This document shows positions 6,108 through 6,225 of a stretch of DNA of 6,225 nt, in pieces. Numbering within the stretch: the first letter of the stretch is position 1; each line of letters begins with the position of its first letter. The notes below the pieces were generated by a model that worked only from the letters and a program-made list of their open reading frames with translations, was not told the origin of the DNA and searched no databases. The position numbers and the translations under genes are program-made. Source of the DNA: an uncultured Chitinophagaceae bacterium (GTDB taxonomy: Bacteria > Bacteroidota > Bacteroidia > Chitinophagales > Chitinophagaceae); NCBI GenBank assembly GCA_946885665.1, contig CAMPGT010000237.1:1-6225 (forward strand), given 5' to 3'.

Positions 6108-6225
6108 TCAGTTTGAGGATAATTCTGCGACCATCGCCCTTACTTCGCTCTCGCTGGCAATATATACATGGCCGTAGTCGCTGACTTCTGCATTTATATA
6201 GGTCACCGGGTTCGGCGCCACCACT
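6108..6225 (-). CDS. Unidentified protein, C-terminal 38 codons only
   Basis: A minus-strand frame runs in from the right window edge and stops with TGA at 6110-6108, just 6 nt before the rhaM start. It encodes 38 residues including VVAPNPVTYINAEVSD and VYIASESEVRAMVAELSSN. The even codon use, the close spacing to rhaM on the same strand and the absence of stops argue that it is the end of a real gene co-transcribed with rhaM, probably of the same carbohydrate pathway. I do not recognise the family: the fragment reads as a beta strand, a turn and a C-terminal helix, which fits many enzymes. No function should be assigned from this. Confidence 0.7.
   Translation of the reverse strand, partial: VVAPNPVTYINAEVSDYGHVYIASESEVRAMVAELSSN

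Noticed and set aside
1..6225. CRISPR arrays, tRNA/rRNA genes, insertion sequences, attachment sites, riboswitches
   Set aside because: No regularly spaced repeats, no tRNA-like cloverleaf, no transposase or terminal inverted repeats were seen; intergenic gaps are too short for most riboswitches.

Overview
The window looks like a chromosomal segment of a Bacteroidota bacterium, most likely a Chitinophagaceae-type soil or plant-litter glycan degrader. The support is the gene families present: a Tat-exported Gfo/Idh/MocA oxidoreductase beside a HEAT-repeat secreted protein, SusD-era style lipoproteins with short lipoboxes, a YD-repeat lipoprotein ending in YTY, and an ECF sigma/anti-sigma pair. 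AT-rich start regions without Shine-Dalgarno sequences and a roughly 50% GC content also fit. This assignment is inference; no rRNA or marker gene is present.

Left part (1-4141, all on the minus strand). In transcription order there is a YD-repeat lipoprotein (4141-3395), a five-bladed beta-propeller glycosidase-like lipoprotein (3329-2409), a Tat-exported Gfo/Idh/MocA dehydrogenase (2339-1080) and the first 347 residues of a secreted HEAT-like repeat protein (1042-1, cut by the window edge). Gaps between them are 37-69 bp. The last three fit an extracytoplasmic carbohydrate-processing group. The HEAT-like N-terminus resembles large Bacteroidota proteins that usually end in a DUF1080 (3-keto-glycoside hydrolase/lyase) domain, which suggests an oxidative glycoside-cleavage module. 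The DUF1080 part itself lies outside the window and is not seen.

Middle part (4142-5756). A short divergent promoter region separates the lipoprotein from a plus-strand operon: an ECF sigma factor (GTG start), a zinc-binding-type transmembrane anti-sigma factor overlapping it by ATGA, and a small three-helix membrane protein 49 bp further on.

Right part (5787-6225, minus strand). An L-rhamnose mutarotase (RhaM), with all its hallmark residues, follows 6 nt behind the C-terminal 38 codons of an unidentified gene. The sigma operon and rhaM converge, and a hairpin with A- and T-tracts lies inside the last rhaM codons and probably serves as terminator for the plus-strand operon.

No rRNA, tRNA, CRISPR, transposon or recognised defence system was seen. 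There is no gene-free stretch longer than about 125 bp. The most interesting points are the possible 3-keto-glycoside module and the sigma operon divergent from a YD-repeat surface lipoprotein; neither is demonstrably a new system from this sequence alone.
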